Part shown: one piece after another, positions 55,126 through 64,000 of the stretch
Numbering within the stretch: position 1 is the first letter of the stretch
Layout of the letters: each line of letters opens with the position of its first letter
Origin: CBDCWT01 sp965223305
GTDB taxonomy: Bacteria > Planctomycetota > Planctomycetia > Pirellulales > Pirellulaceae
DNA length: 64,000 nucleotides
Assembly: GCA_965223305.1 (NCBI GenBank)
Contig: CBDCWT010000073.1
Span: 62,001-126,000, forward strand
Reading direction: 5' to 3'
Made by a program: the position numbers and the translations under genes
Notes under the pieces: model-generated
What the model was told of the DNA's origin: nothing
Database searches by the model: none
What the model saw: only the letters and a program-made list of their open reading frames with translations

Positions 55126-55285
55126 TTTGAAGTTGCGCTTTTTGCTGCCTGGTGGCCGCCGAATCTGGAATTCTCCGGTCTTTTCGGAACCCGAAGCGTC
55201 AGCGAGGGGGAGTTGGTGTACCAACACAAGTGATTCCCTCGCTGACGCTTCGCGCTTACGATCGGGCCACAGGCGCAACTTCAAA
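55126..55285. repeat. 160-bp element with nested inverted repeats
   Basis: Outer arms TTTGAAGTTGCGC (55126-55138) and GCGCAACTTCAAA (55273-55285) are perfect complements. Inside them CGAAGCGTCAGCGAGGG and CCCTCGCTGACGCTTCG form a 17-base stem, and within that GTTGG-TGTA-CCAAC forms a third. No coding capacity. Confidence 0.85.
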
Positions 55286-55332
55286 GAGCGCGGGCCGCCT
55301 ACAACGACGGCGATCAGCTAGAATTGGTGGGC

Positions 55333-56241
55333 ATGTCCATTCTCGGTGCTCACATGTCGGTGGCTGGCGGTTTTTATAGGGCGGTTGAACGCGCCGCAGC
55401 AGAGAGTTGTGACTGCGTACAGGTCTTTACCACTCCGCCCCGCCAGTGGCCCAAGGGGCTCGCTGGAACGACCAGTTCCGCTGAAAACGCGAACCGCCTG
55501 CGCGCAAAGTCCATCTCGCCCGACGAGGTGGACCGGTTTCGACAGGCTCTGGCGGACTGTTCGATCACTCATCCGCTCTCGCACAGCTCGTACTTGATTA
55601 ACTTGGCCAGCCCCGACCCAGCGCTGTGGAAGAAATCTCTCGAGGCGTTCGTGATCGAGCTACGTCGAGCCGACCAGTTGGGAATTCCTTACGTGGTGCT
55701 TCACCCCGGGGCGCACATGGGCGCCGGCGAAGAGGCCGGAATTCGCAAGGTTTGCCGAGCGCTCAATGAAGCTCACCGCCGCACGCGCGGAATCCGCAGC
55801 CAGTGTCTGTTGGAAACGACCGCCGGTCAGGGAACTTCCTTGGGCTGGCGCTTCGAGCAGCTGGCCGCCATCTTCGACGGTGTCCGCGATCCCGATCGAC
55901 TTGGTCTCTGTTTTGACACTTGTCACGTTTTTGCGGCCGGTTATCCGCTGGCTACCGAACGTGAATACAGGCAGACCATGCGAAAGCTGGACCGGTTCGT
56001 CGGATTGGAGCGGGTGAAGGCGTTCCATTTGAACGATAGCCAGCGCGAGTTGGGGTCTCGTGTGGACCGACACGCGCACATCGGCCAAGGACATCTCGGG
56101 GCGCGGTCATTCCGGTTCCTCCTGAAAGACCGACGATTCCGCGCGGTTCCTATGTATCTTGAGACGCCTAAGGGCGAGGCAAACGGTAAGACCTGGGACA
56201 GTACCAATCTCTGTACGCTTCGCTCACTGATTGCCACCTAG
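55333..56241 (+). CDS. nfo: Endonuclease IV (AP endonuclease)
   Basis: A 302-aa TIM-barrel zinc enzyme that cuts DNA at abasic sites. The ATG at 55333 opens into SILGAHMSVAGGFYRAVERA, the first signature (GAHxSxAGG). Zinc ligands are visible in VVLHPGAHMG, LLETTAGQG, CFDTCHVFAAGY, KAFHLNDS and DRHAHIGQGHLG, and the end has YLETPKGE. All nine or so metal ligands appear present. Length is slightly above the family's 280 aa. It stands alone, but near SNF2 and exonuclease genes. Confidence 0.93.
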   Translation: MSILGAHMSVAGGFYRAVERAAAESCDCVQVFTTPPRQWPKGLAGTTSSAENANRLRAKSISPDEVDRFRQALADCSITHPLSHSSYLINLASPDPALWKKSLEAFVIELRRADQLGIPYVVLHPGAHMGAGEEAGIRKVCRALNEAHRRTRGIRSQCLLETTAGQGTSLGWRFEQLAAIFDGVRDPDRLGLCFDTCHVFAAGYPLATEREYRQTMRKLDRFVGLERVKAFHLNDSQRELGSRVDRHAHIGQGHLGARSFRFLLKDRRFRAVPMYLETPKGEANGKTWDSTNLCTLRSLIAT

Positions 56242-56438
56242 GAGTTTATCGCTCCCTAAGCTTCCTATTTCAAACGGCTTAGTAGACATTCCGGGCAGTA
56301 GCCGCTCGCGAACTTTGCTTAGGTTCGCTAATGCGCCTGGGCACCGCTGAGCGATCCAGAGTATCGGAGGAAGCAAGTGGATTGCGCCCCCTGTTGATCG
56401 CCCGCGTTCGCCTCCGGCGGGTAGTAAGGAACGGATTC

Positions 56439-59217
56439 GTGAAAACTAACTCCCCGCTCGGACTGCGGTGCACCTCTCGCGCACAGCACCGCCGCACGAT
56501 CATTCTTCTATTCGGTGTTGGACTGCTCTCGCTAGGTTGTGGCCGCACGCACTACCGCCGCCAGGCGGACGCCGAGGCCTACGCGATTGTCGAGCAGAAG
56601 TACACGGATCCTCGCTGGCACATCGACGACTATTCGATTGAGATCGACCCGCGCAGCCGGTACTTCGATCCGTACGATGTTGACAAGCCTCCGATGCCGG
56701 TAGACGATCCGGCCTCGCACACCTACATGCTCTGCGTGAACGGCATGAAGGGCTGGAAGAAATGGCACGACTTCGGTCAGCGGATGGAGCTCGAGAACCC
56801 GTCCTGGCGCGACGGTCTCACCGAAGTGGCACCGATGAACGAGCAGGGCGAGATCGTGTTGAACTTGGACTCCGCCCTAGCCTTGGCCTATGTTCACTCG
56901 CCGAGCTATCAAAACCAGCTCGAAACACTCTACCTGTCGGCGCTCGACGTCAGCACGGAGCGGTTTCGGTTGGACACGCAGTTCTTTGGCGGCATCGATT
57001 ACGACTATCTCACCTCCGGAGACCGAACAACACCGGGGCTCACGTTTAATGGAACCGACTTCGTTTTCAACCCCTCGACACGGAACGGTGCCTTGGAGCG
57101 AAACCGTCTTACGCAGAGTGGCAGCGGGGCGACGGCAACCAACCTCCGCGCTGCAAGGCCGGTCGGAGTGCCGCTGTCGAACAGCTTGGCTGCGGGGCGC
57201 CGTTTTGCGACAGCTGGCGAGCTGCTGGTCGGATTCGCAAACTCCTTTGTGTGGGAGTTCACCGGCGGTGACGCGAACTTCACGACTTCATTCTTGAACT
57301 TCAGCCTGGTGCAGCCGCTATTGCGAGGTGCTGGTCGCGACATCGCCTTGGAGCAGTTGACGATTGTGGAACGAGGTCTGTTGGCCAACGTGCGGGCACT
57401 GACCCGCTACCGGCAGGGCTTTTACACGTCGATTGCGATCGGTGAATTGGGAGTAGCCGGTCCGTCCCGCCAGGGAGGTTTCTTTGGTGGCACGGGGCTG
57501 ACCGGATTCACAGGGCAAGGTGCTGGGGGTCTCGGGGGTGTTGGTACGGCCACGGGTTTTGGCCGTGGTGGCTTTGGCGGCGCTGGCGGCGCTGGCGGCG
57601 GCGGCGTGGGTGCTGGTCTGGCCGGTGGCGGTGCGGGTCAAGTGGGTGGTTTCATTGGTTTGCTGCAGGCACTGCAGGAGATCCGCAATACGGAAGACAG
57701 CCTGGCGCTGCAGGTGCGCACGCTCAACCTGCTGGAGGCTTATCTAGACGCTGGCGTGATCGACCTTGTCCAAGTCGACGAATTTCGACAGAGCATCGAG
57801 ACCGAGCGTGCTCTGCTGCTGCAGTCGACCAACGACCTGACGAACCAGTTGGAAAACTACAAGACCGGGACGTTGGGGCTGCCTCCTGACTTGCCGGTGA
57901 CTTTGGACGATTCTCTGATTCAGCAGTTCCAGTTCATCGATCCCGCGGCGACGGACCTGCAAGACGAGATCAGCGCTCTGCAGGACGAGGTGGGTGCGTT
58001 GCCGGACGACACGGACTTGGCCGCTGTCACGCCGTTGTTCGACACAGCGCAGACGCATGTCGAGCAAGGCGCCGGTTTGTTGGATCAAATCGCCGTCGAC
58101 CTGGATCAGATGGAAGACAAGTCGGCGACTCGCGAGAGTGCGATGAATCAGCAGGAGACAGAAGAGTATCGTCGTGACAAAGAGCAGCTTCACACCAGCC
58201 TGCAGGATTTGCGAGACACGTTCGCGGAGATGGGGCCAAGGCTGGCCGAGTTGCGCGACGGTCTATCAGACGCCAATCGTGACGATTCGATTGCCAACTT
58301 GGTGATTTGGATCAACGACCTCTATCGCCTGGTGCAGGTTTCGAACTTGATTCAAGCACGGGCGAGGCTGGAGTCGGTCGTGGTTCAGCCTACGAACCTG
58401 AGTTCCGAGGACGCTTTCCAAGTTGCCTTAGAGAATCGCTTGGACGTGATGAACAACCGGGCTGCCTTGGTGGACACCTGGCGGCTAATCGCCTTCAACG
58501 CCGACGCGCCTGCAGGCCAATCTGGATGTCGTGTTCAACGGGAACATGGGCACCACGCGGAACAACCCTTTCAGTTTCGACGGGTCGACCGGCGATCTTC
58601 GTGTGGGTCTCCAATTTGACGCTCCCTTCACACGGCTCTTGGAGCGGAACAACTTTCGCCAATCACTGATCGACTATCAAAGGGATCGGCGGCAGTTCAT
58701 CCAGTCGCTCGATGTCCTCAACCTCACCTTGCGGCAGCAGCTGCGGCTGCAGCGTGAGCTGGAGTTGAACTTAGAAATCCAGCGCAAGGCGGTGGTGATT
58801 TCGATTCGTCGAGTCGACTTGACGCGCGAAGAGCTCAACGAGCCGGTCCCTCCGCCGGAGCCGGGGCAGCCGGCCGCTCAGTTCGGTCCAACGGCAGCCC
58901 GCAACCTGCTTGGTGCTCTCTCGGACTTGCGGACGACGCAGAACAACTTCATGAGTGTTTGGTTGAATCACTATGCCAATCGAATGCGGTTGCTGCGCGA
59001 GATGGGAATCATGGTCATCGACGAGGAGGGACGTTGGTTGGACGAGTCGATTCCGAACATGATCCCTTACTATGAGGGGAACGAAGGAGAGCCTCTGCCT
59101 CCTCCCCCGGTGCCCGTCGAGTACTACGATGTGGTCAACCTGACCGACACTCCCAATGAGCCGCTGGCGGCGGCCCCGCTGCCGGACGCCCCGCTGCCAG
59201 ACGGCGTGATGCGGTAG
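56439..59217 (+). CDS. TolC-like outer-membrane lipoprotein with glycine-rich insertion, one +1 shift
   Basis: Read as 925 aa from the GTG at 56439, which has AAGGA upstream. A lipoprotein signal (ILLFGVGLLSLGC) is followed by a 90-residue region and two TolC/OEP repeats: LDSALALAYVHSPSYQNQLETLYLSALDV and, late, EDAFQVALENRLDVMNNRAALVD. Between them lie a 60-residue Gly-rich stretch (about 345-407, FGGAGGAGGGG) and long coiled-coil helices. Near 58508 one extra base breaks the frame, which continues LQANLDVVFNGNMGTTRNN. The tail is Pro/Ala-rich. It should form the outer-membrane channel of an exporter with the adaptor and permease genes behind it. Confidence 0.85.
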
Positions 59218-59583
59218 CCAGAAGACGCGGCCGATCGGCAACAATCGGAGTCCCCGGCGCTTTAGCGGCGGGGATTGCCGTTTCTTGAGGGAAGACCGGC
59301 ACAAAATTGTCGTTCGGACCCAAAGAATGTGTACCCCCTGTCGCCGTTTCCGGTACCGGTACTGGACGTTAGCAGGCTCGACTGGGGCCGGTCGCCATCG
59401 AAAAGGCGTGTTTGCGTATCCACTTCGCGTCAGTTCGGCGCGGCCGGCCACCAGTCGAGTTTGCCGTGAGGGTGTCAGTTCCGCTGCCTGGTAGAGGAAC
59501 GTCTGTGTTACAATAGTCGAGTGAGCGGCACCCCCAGGAAGAGGGTGAATTCTACGTTCTTGTTCCAACCGAGGTCCAGTTTG
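59218..59583. other. Spacer between the TolC-like and adaptor genes
   Basis: About 365 bases. GTCCCCGGCGC...GGCGGGGATTGCC near 59249-59282 can fold as a weak stem. TACAAT at 59509-59514 may be a -10 element for the adaptor gene, so the two genes need not share a transcript. Confidence 0.5.
59509..59514 (+). promoter_or_regulatory. Possible -10 element upstream of the adaptor gene
   Basis: TACAAT lies 70 bases before the ATG at 59584. It is too close to a GTG at 59521 for that to be the start, which supports the later start. No clear -35 box. Confidence 0.3.
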
Positions 59584-61497
59584 ATGGCAACCACAACCCA
59601 AGATGGCAACGTATCTTCGAGTTCTCCCGGCGGCACGGCGAGTGGGGTCCTCCGGGGAGGCACTATGATCGTGGCCCTCGTGGCGATACTTGCCCTGGCG
59701 GCCTACGGATCGACCAAGTTTATGGATTTCGGCCCTGACGAAACGGTGGCGGCCATGACGCACACTGTCCAGAAAGGCGACCTGCTGGTGACCGTGACCG
59801 AGGACGGCAACGTCGAGAGTGCCAGCAACCTAGATATCAAATGCAAGGTGGCCGGTGGCAGCTCGATTTTGTGGATCGTGGAGGACGGGAAAGAAGTCGA
59901 CGAAGGAGAGAAGCTGGTCGAGCTGGACCAGTCGAAATTAGAAGACGAAATCAGCGCACAGACGATCACTTACGAAAAAGCCAGATCGGCGTCGATTCAG
60001 GCAGACAAGGACCATGCGGTCGCCGAGATCTCTGTCGAAGAGTACCTCGAGGGGACGTTCAAGAAGGAACAACAAGACGCGGCCGCTCAGATCACCATTG
60101 CCGAGGAGAACCTGCGAAGCGCCAAGAATGCCCTGGAACATTCCCAGCGCATGTTTCGGCGGGGATACATCAGTTCTCTCGAGCTGGAGAGTCAGCAGTT
60201 TGCGGTTCAAAGAGCCCAGTTGGAGTTGGATTCGGCGAATACCGCCAAAGATGTACTCGAGAAGTTTACCAAGGTCAAGACGCTCGAAGATCTGCGCAGT
60301 CAGGTTGAAACCGCCCAAGCCAAGATGGAGTCCGAAAAAGCGGCGTTGCGATTGGAAACGGATCGCTTGCAACGTCTGAAGGCCCAACTCAGTTTCTGTG
60401 TGATTACAGCGCCCCAAGCTGGCATGGTCGTCTATGCCAATGAGTCGCGCGGCCGATTCGGCAGCCAACAAGGTCCGCAGATCGAAGAAGGCGCCGCGGT
60501 GCGTGAGCGACAGAATATCTTGAAGCTGCCTGACCTCTCGGAGATGCAGGTCAAGGTGACTGTGCACGAAACCAAAGTCGACAGCCTCCAGCGAGGGATG
60601 CGAGCAGTCATCAAGATCCAAGATCAGGAGTATCAGGGCACGGTCACCTCGGTGGCCAACCAGCCGGAGCCAACATCGTTCTTCTCGGCCAGCGTCAAGG
60701 AGTACGCGACAACCGTCCGGATCGATGGCGAATCGACGGGGCTCAAGCCGGGCATGACGGCCGAGGTCGAGATTTTGATCGACCATCTCCAGGATGTGGT
60801 GACGTTGCCGGTGGCGGCAATCGTCGAGCAGCGCGGCAAATTCTACGCCTGGGTGCACAGTGCTGCGGGCCCAGAGCGCCGGCCGTTGGTGCTGGGCCTG
60901 AGCGACGACCGGTTTGTGGAAGTCAAGGACGGTGTTGCTGAGGGCGAAGAGGTGCTGATGAACCCCCGCGCGCTGGTTGCCGAAGCACGCGGTGGCGATG
61001 AAGTTGAGGAAGATGTCGACGTCGAGAATAAATTCGGAGCAGCTACCTCCGATGTTCCTGCCGCGGATGCCGGGGCAGAGGGCCCGGGTCGCCGTCGTGG
61101 AGCCGGCGGTCGAGGCGAAGGTGGTCGTGAAGGCGGCCGCGGCAACTGGGGAGGTGGCGGAGAAGGCGGTCGTGGCAACTGGGGTGGTGGCCGCGGCGGC
61201 GAAGGCGGAGCCCGAGGCGGTGGCCGGCAAGAAGGAGCGGGCGGCGGCCGTCCAGAGGGCGGGGGACGTCGTCGATTCAACCTGATGGACAACGACAAGG
61301 ACGGCGACGGCAAAGTCAGCAAAGACGAAGTGCCCTCCGGATGGATGCGGGATCGGTTCGACTTCATGGACTCCGACGGCGACGGCTTCATCGACCAGAG
61401 TGAAATGGATGCCCTCCGCGCTCGCCGCGGCGGTGGCGGCGGCGGTGGTGGTGGCCGGGGTGGGTTCGGTGGACCCGGGGGAGGGAGACCCGAGTAA
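59584..61497 (+). CDS. HlyD/MacA-type membrane-fusion protein with Arg/Gly repeats and EF-hands
   Basis: A 637-aa protein from the ATG at 59584. One N-terminal membrane helix (TMIVALVAILALAAYGSTKF) is followed by a lipoyl-like half (GDLLVTVTEDGNVES), a long coiled-coil hairpin (about 130-275), the second lipoyl half (CVITAPQAGMVVYAN) and beta-barrel and membrane-proximal domains (GLKPGMTAEVEILID). This much is a normal adaptor that joins an inner-membrane transporter to a TolC-like channel. Unusually, residues 500-565 are an Arg/Gly-rich repeat (GGRGNWGGG twice) and 568-608 hold two EF-hand loops (DNDKDGDGKVSKDE, DSDGDGFIDQSE), then a Gly run. Next gene: permease. Confidence 0.9.
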   Translation: MATTTQDGNVSSSSPGGTASGVLRGGTMIVALVAILALAAYGSTKFMDFGPDETVAAMTHTVQKGDLLVTVTEDGNVESASNLDIKCKVAGGSSILWIVEDGKEVDEGEKLVELDQSKLEDEISAQTITYEKARSASIQADKDHAVAEISVEEYLEGTFKKEQQDAAAQITIAEENLRSAKNALEHSQRMFRRGYISSLELESQQFAVQRAQLELDSANTAKDVLEKFTKVKTLEDLRSQVETAQAKMESEKAALRLETDRLQRLKAQLSFCVITAPQAGMVVYANESRGRFGSQQGPQIEEGAAVRERQNILKLPDLSEMQVKVTVHETKVDSLQRGMRAVIKIQDQEYQGTVTSVANQPEPTSFFSASVKEYATTVRIDGESTGLKPGMTAEVEILIDHLQDVVTLPVAAIVEQRGKFYAWVHSAAGPERRPLVLGLSDDRFVEVKDGVAEGEEVLMNPRALVAEARGGDEVEEDVDVENKFGAATSDVPAADAGAEGPGRRRGAGGRGEGGREGGRGNWGGGGEGGRGNWGGGRGGEGGARGGGRQEGAGGGRPEGGGRRRFNLMDNDKDGDGKVSKDEVPSGWMRDRFDFMDSDGDGFIDQSEMDALRARRGGGGGGGGGRGGFGGPGGGRPE

Positions 61498-61601
61498 CGC
61501 CGGACATTTCGCGCACGGCAACTCCAAAGCTGAACTAAGCTCCCGCGCTTGTATTGACACATCTGTTTAGACACATCGAGTCCTGAGTACTTGTCTTTCC
61601 C

Positions 61602-62931
61602 ATGTTCAGCCGCCTGATCCAGACAATTCGCCTGGGCATTTTCAGCTTGCTACTGCACAAGCTGCGCTCCGGACTCGCCGTGCTGGGCATTCTCATCGGG
61701 ATCATGGCGGTGATTTGGCTGGTCGCGATGGGCGAAGGGGTGAGCTACCAGGCGCAGCAGCAGATCAAGGATCTCGGTGCTAACAACATCATCGTCATCA
61801 GCGTCAAACCAGCTCAGGAGGGCTCGAACGCCGGGCGAGGGCTCTTCGTCGAGTACGGGCTGTTGCGCGACGACTACCGGCGGATCGTCTCCAACATTCC
61901 GGCGATCGAGCAGGCCGTCCCCATGCGGGAGATTAAGAAAGAAGTCCGCTGCCTCGATCGTACTGTCGAGGCGCGGATTGTCGGCTGCACGCCGGAGTAC
62001 CTCGACCTCAACCACTTGACGATCGACCGCGGGCGCTTTCTGACCGATCGGGACGGGAGGCCGACGGACAACGTGGCTGTGTTGGGCGCCGAGACGGCGC
62101 AGCAGCTGTTCCCCTACCAGTCGCCTGTCGGCAGGACGATACAAGTTGATAGTGACTTCTATTCCATCGTGGGGGTCATGCAGTCACGCGATCCGACGGC
62201 AGCCATCGGCGGCAGCCTCGAGTCGCAGGACTATAACCTGGACGTCTACATCCCACTCGAGACGCTGAGACGGCGGATCGGTGACATGATCTTCACCAGC
62301 CGTTCCGGCAGCCGCGAGGGAGAAATCGTCCAGCTCAATCAGATCACGGTCAGCCTGGCCAGCTTGGAACGAGTTGACGAGACATCCGACATCATTCGCA
62401 CGCTGATGGAGAAGTACCATCCAAACGGAGATTTCGGCGTCGTCGTCCCCAAAGAGCTGCTCAGACAGGCCGAATTGCTGCGGATGATGTTCAACGTGCT
62501 GTTGGTCTTGATCGCGGGTATCTCGTTGGTTGTGGGGCGGTATCGGCATCATGAACATCATGCTGGCGACAGTCACCGAGCGGACTCGAGAGATTGGCAT
62601 TCGTCGCGCCTTGGGTGCGAAGCGCGCCGACATCATCCAGCAGTTCCTGGTTGAAGCCGTGGTGTTGACGGGTGTAGGCGGTGGGTTGGGCGTCGGTTTC
62701 GGTTTTCTCTGTGGGCCGGCAGTCGATTTCGTGCGCCGACGAGCGTTTGATATGTTTCCCACCGCGATGGCAGCTTTGCCGCCGACGATTATGGAGCTCC
62801 AGCCCAGGATCGCTCCCTGGTCGATCGTCGCTTCTTTGGCGATTTCCATTGGGGTCGGCGTGCTGTTTGGGATCTACCCTGCATATCGTGCCGCCTACAT
62901 GGATCCCATTGAAGCTCTGCGGCACGAGTAA
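61602..62931 (+). CDS. MacB-type ABC transporter permease, one +1 shift
   Basis: Read as 442 aa. RSGLAVLGILIGIMAVIWLVAMGEG is the first membrane helix with the family's typical LGIxIGxxAV; a periplasmic MacB-PCD-like domain follows (about 50-280). After one extra base in GTGGGGCGG near 62534 the frame continues GGIGIMNIMLATVTERTREIGIRRALGAKRADIIQQFL, the FtsX-like core, then two more helices and the PAYRAAYMDPIEALRHE end typical of MacB/LolC. It has no ATPase domain, and none lies beside it. It forms an export unit with the TolC-like and HlyD-like genes; substrate unknown. Confidence 0.9.
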
Positions 62932-62950
62932 AGCCGTTCGCGCTCCGACA

Positions 62951-63047
62951 AAGTAGTAGGCACGCTCCGCGTGGCCGCAACCCGCGGACGGCACACGGAG
63001 TGTGCCTGCTACTAACAAGCGGACGGCACGCGGAGCGTGCCTGCTAC
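62951..63047. repeat. Three repeat C units
   Basis: AAGTAGTAGGCACGCTCCGCG, then GGACGGCACACGGAGTGTGC, then GGACGGCACGCGGAGCGTGC. The last unit ends CTGCTACTT, which on the minus strand gives AAG TAG, the end of the metal-permease gene. Confidence 0.8.
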
Positions 63048-64000
63048 TTTGCCCCTCGGCGCCTTTCCTCAGCGGGAATCGTGCGCCCGTGAGGGTCCAG
63101 ATCGGGGGTCTCTAGTTCGTCCGCCAGGCGAGCGCGCAGTGCCGGGTCCAGATAGTGTTCCACCTGCGCCGCGGTCTGGTGCAGATGGTCCTCCGGCAGC
63201 TCGAAGTGTTTCGCCATGTAGCTTTCCCAGAGGCGGTGCGCCCGGACCAGCTTTTCAGCTTGCAGGCGACCAGAGTCGGTCAAGCGGTAGCCGTCGGGGG
63301 TGGGAATGATGGCACCTGCCCATGCCAAACGTCTCAGCGCGAGGCGCGTCAACAGGCGGCCGGCCGTGGGCGACGCCACCGAGATCGGTGCCGCTCGATC
63401 GGACTGCTCCTCCGCTCGGTACAGCAATCCCAACACATCTTCCGCCGCGATCCTGAGCCCCAAACGGGTTTGATGGACGAGTCGGCTAAGCACTCCATAC
63501 TTGGGGCCAAGTAGCATGGCTGTGGCAAACAGCAGACCGCTGGCTACCGCGATCATTCCTGCCACGCTGGCATCGCTGACATTGGTCCAGCCAACACGGG
63601 AAAAGATGATCGGAGGCAGGGTGATCGCCATGGCGTGTCCCAAGACTGCGGAGAGTGCCGCGAAGCAGAGGCTCAAACGGAGCATCGTGGAGAGTCGATC
63701 GGTGAGCAGATGAGCGGTCGCTGGGGGCACAATCAACATAGCGATGACTAAGATACTCCCGACGGTCTCGAAAGCCGATACGAGTGTCGCGGCTGTGACC
63801 GCCATCAGCCCGTAGTGCATCGACTGGGAGTTGATGCCGAGCGTTGTTGCCAGTGCACCGTCGAAGGCACTAATCCGTAGTTCCTTGAAGAACAAGGTGA
63901 CCAGCAGCAGGTTCACAAGGAGCACAATCAAATTGCTGACCGCAGCCCGCGGAATGTTGGTGCCGGCCACAGTGTCCATCACGACGGTCTCGATCGTGCC
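63044..64000 (-). CDS. Metal ABC transporter permease fused to a DtxR-like domain (5' end outside window)
   Basis: The minus-strand frame is open to the right edge, so the start is missing; 318 residues are visible. The first 170 are the C-terminal membrane helices of a ZnuB/MntB-type permease (ALATTLGINSQSMHYGLMAVTAATLVSAFETVGSILVIAMLIVPPATA, the conserved region). They are followed, without a stop, by a soluble part that resembles the DtxR/MntR iron-dependent repressor: LTDSGRLQAEKLVRAHRLWESYMAKHF and QTAAQVEHYLDPALRARL, the dimerisation and metal-site helices. It probably imports Mn, Zn or Fe and may sense the metal itself. The TAG stop lies in a repeat C unit. Confidence 0.88.
   Translation of the reverse strand, partial: GTIETVVMDTVAGTNIPRAAVSNLIVLLVNLLLVTLFFKELRISAFDGALATTLGINSQSMHYGLMAVTAATLVSAFETVGSILVIAMLIVPPATAHLLTDRLSTMLRLSLCFAALSAVLGHAMAITLPPIIFSRVGWTNVSDASVAGMIAVASGLLFATAMLLGPKYGVLSRLVHQTRLGLRIAAEDVLGLLYRAEEQSDRAAPISVASPTAGRLLTRLALRRLAWAGAIIPTPDGYRLTDSGRLQAEKLVRAHRLWESYMAKHFELPEDHLHQTAAQVEHYLDPALRARLADELETPDLDPHGRTIPAEERRRGAK

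Noticed and set aside
58771..59763. Minus-strand frame of 330 codons
   Set aside because: Runs antisense through the end of the TolC-like gene, the spacer and the adaptor start; Arg/His-rich and not protein-like.
59938..61560. Long minus-strand frame (540 codons) antisense to the adaptor gene
   Set aside because: It mirrors the codon bias of the plus-strand gene; the translation is low in complexity and has no known domain, while the plus strand has a full HlyD architecture.
21163..62931. Programmed +1 ribosomal frameshifting as the cause of the broken genes
   Set aside because: The 18 sites share no slippery motif, lie in unrelated genes (five in one gene) and many fall in short base runs, which fits sequence error better.
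1..64000. tRNA or rRNA genes
   Set aside because: Sequences such as GGTTCGATTCC near 25681 and GGTTCGAACC near 30535 resemble a T-arm, but lie inside recA and the NPCBM-like gene, without acceptor and anticodon stems.

Overview
The window looks like a planctomycete chromosome segment, most likely from the Pirellulales. The evidence is gene content: an adhesin with cohesin and dockerin modules, an ECF sigma factor coupled to a zinc-finger Ser/Thr kinase, a secreted sulfatase, a probable NPCBM-type secreted protein, separate coaC and coaB genes, and a proline-rich secreted protein of planctomycete type. The DNA is G+C rich by eye. No tRNA, rRNA or CRISPR array was seen.

Layout. 1-2568: 3' part of a large secreted modular adhesin. 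2569-4226: two small membrane proteins, a sigma-factor remnant and unexplained DNA. 4227-7582 (minus): polysaccharide module of flippase, methyltransferase and glycosyltransferase. 7583-17069: repeat-rich spacers and single genes (pyroglutamyl peptidase, PH-like membrane protein, M50 protease, EamA exporter, FAD oxidoreductase, S1-domain RNA-binding protein, BASS transporter), several of them convergently overlapping. 17571-21024: TlpA-like thioredoxin and a complete IS1380-family element with clear ends. 21163-28545 (minus): pfkB-type kinase, thpR, recA, htrA and alaS. 29119-34316: DUF4332 protein, NPCBM-like secreted protein, esterase. 34497-37068: SRAP protein and fucU separated by a PIN-type toxin-antitoxin pair that sits between two 485-bp direct repeats. 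37118-44074: glnS, then the divergent housekeeping run tpiA-secG-yicC-gmk-rpoZ-coaC-coaB. 44540-46625: a small unknown protein, a BFN-type nuclease and a five-unit tandem array of about 165-bp repeats. 46626-50024: ECF sigma factor, kinase and secreted coiled-coil protein. 50507-56241: 5'-3' exonuclease, SNF2-SWIM helicase, sulfatase, endonuclease IV. 56439-62931: TolC-like lipoprotein, HlyD-type adaptor with Arg/Gly repeats and EF-hands, MacB-type permease. 63044-64000: metal ABC permease fused to a DtxR-like domain, running off the right edge.

Two points affect every reading of this sequence. First, nine genes are broken into adjoining frames, and all 18 breaks I could place go in the same direction (one extra base). 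This includes recA and alaS, so residual single-base insertion errors are more likely than true pseudogenes. I annotate these as single genes. Second, the spacers hold several families of short palindromic dispersed repeats. One copy is interrupted by the IS1380 element, and another family supplies the stop codon of two unrelated genes.

The most interesting items are the S-TA-S duplication at 35037-36816, the 174-bp MITE at 28792-28965 whose ends match the IS1380 element, the repeat array at 45690-46455, the adaptor protein with EF-hands, and the exonuclease/SNF2-SWIM pair.
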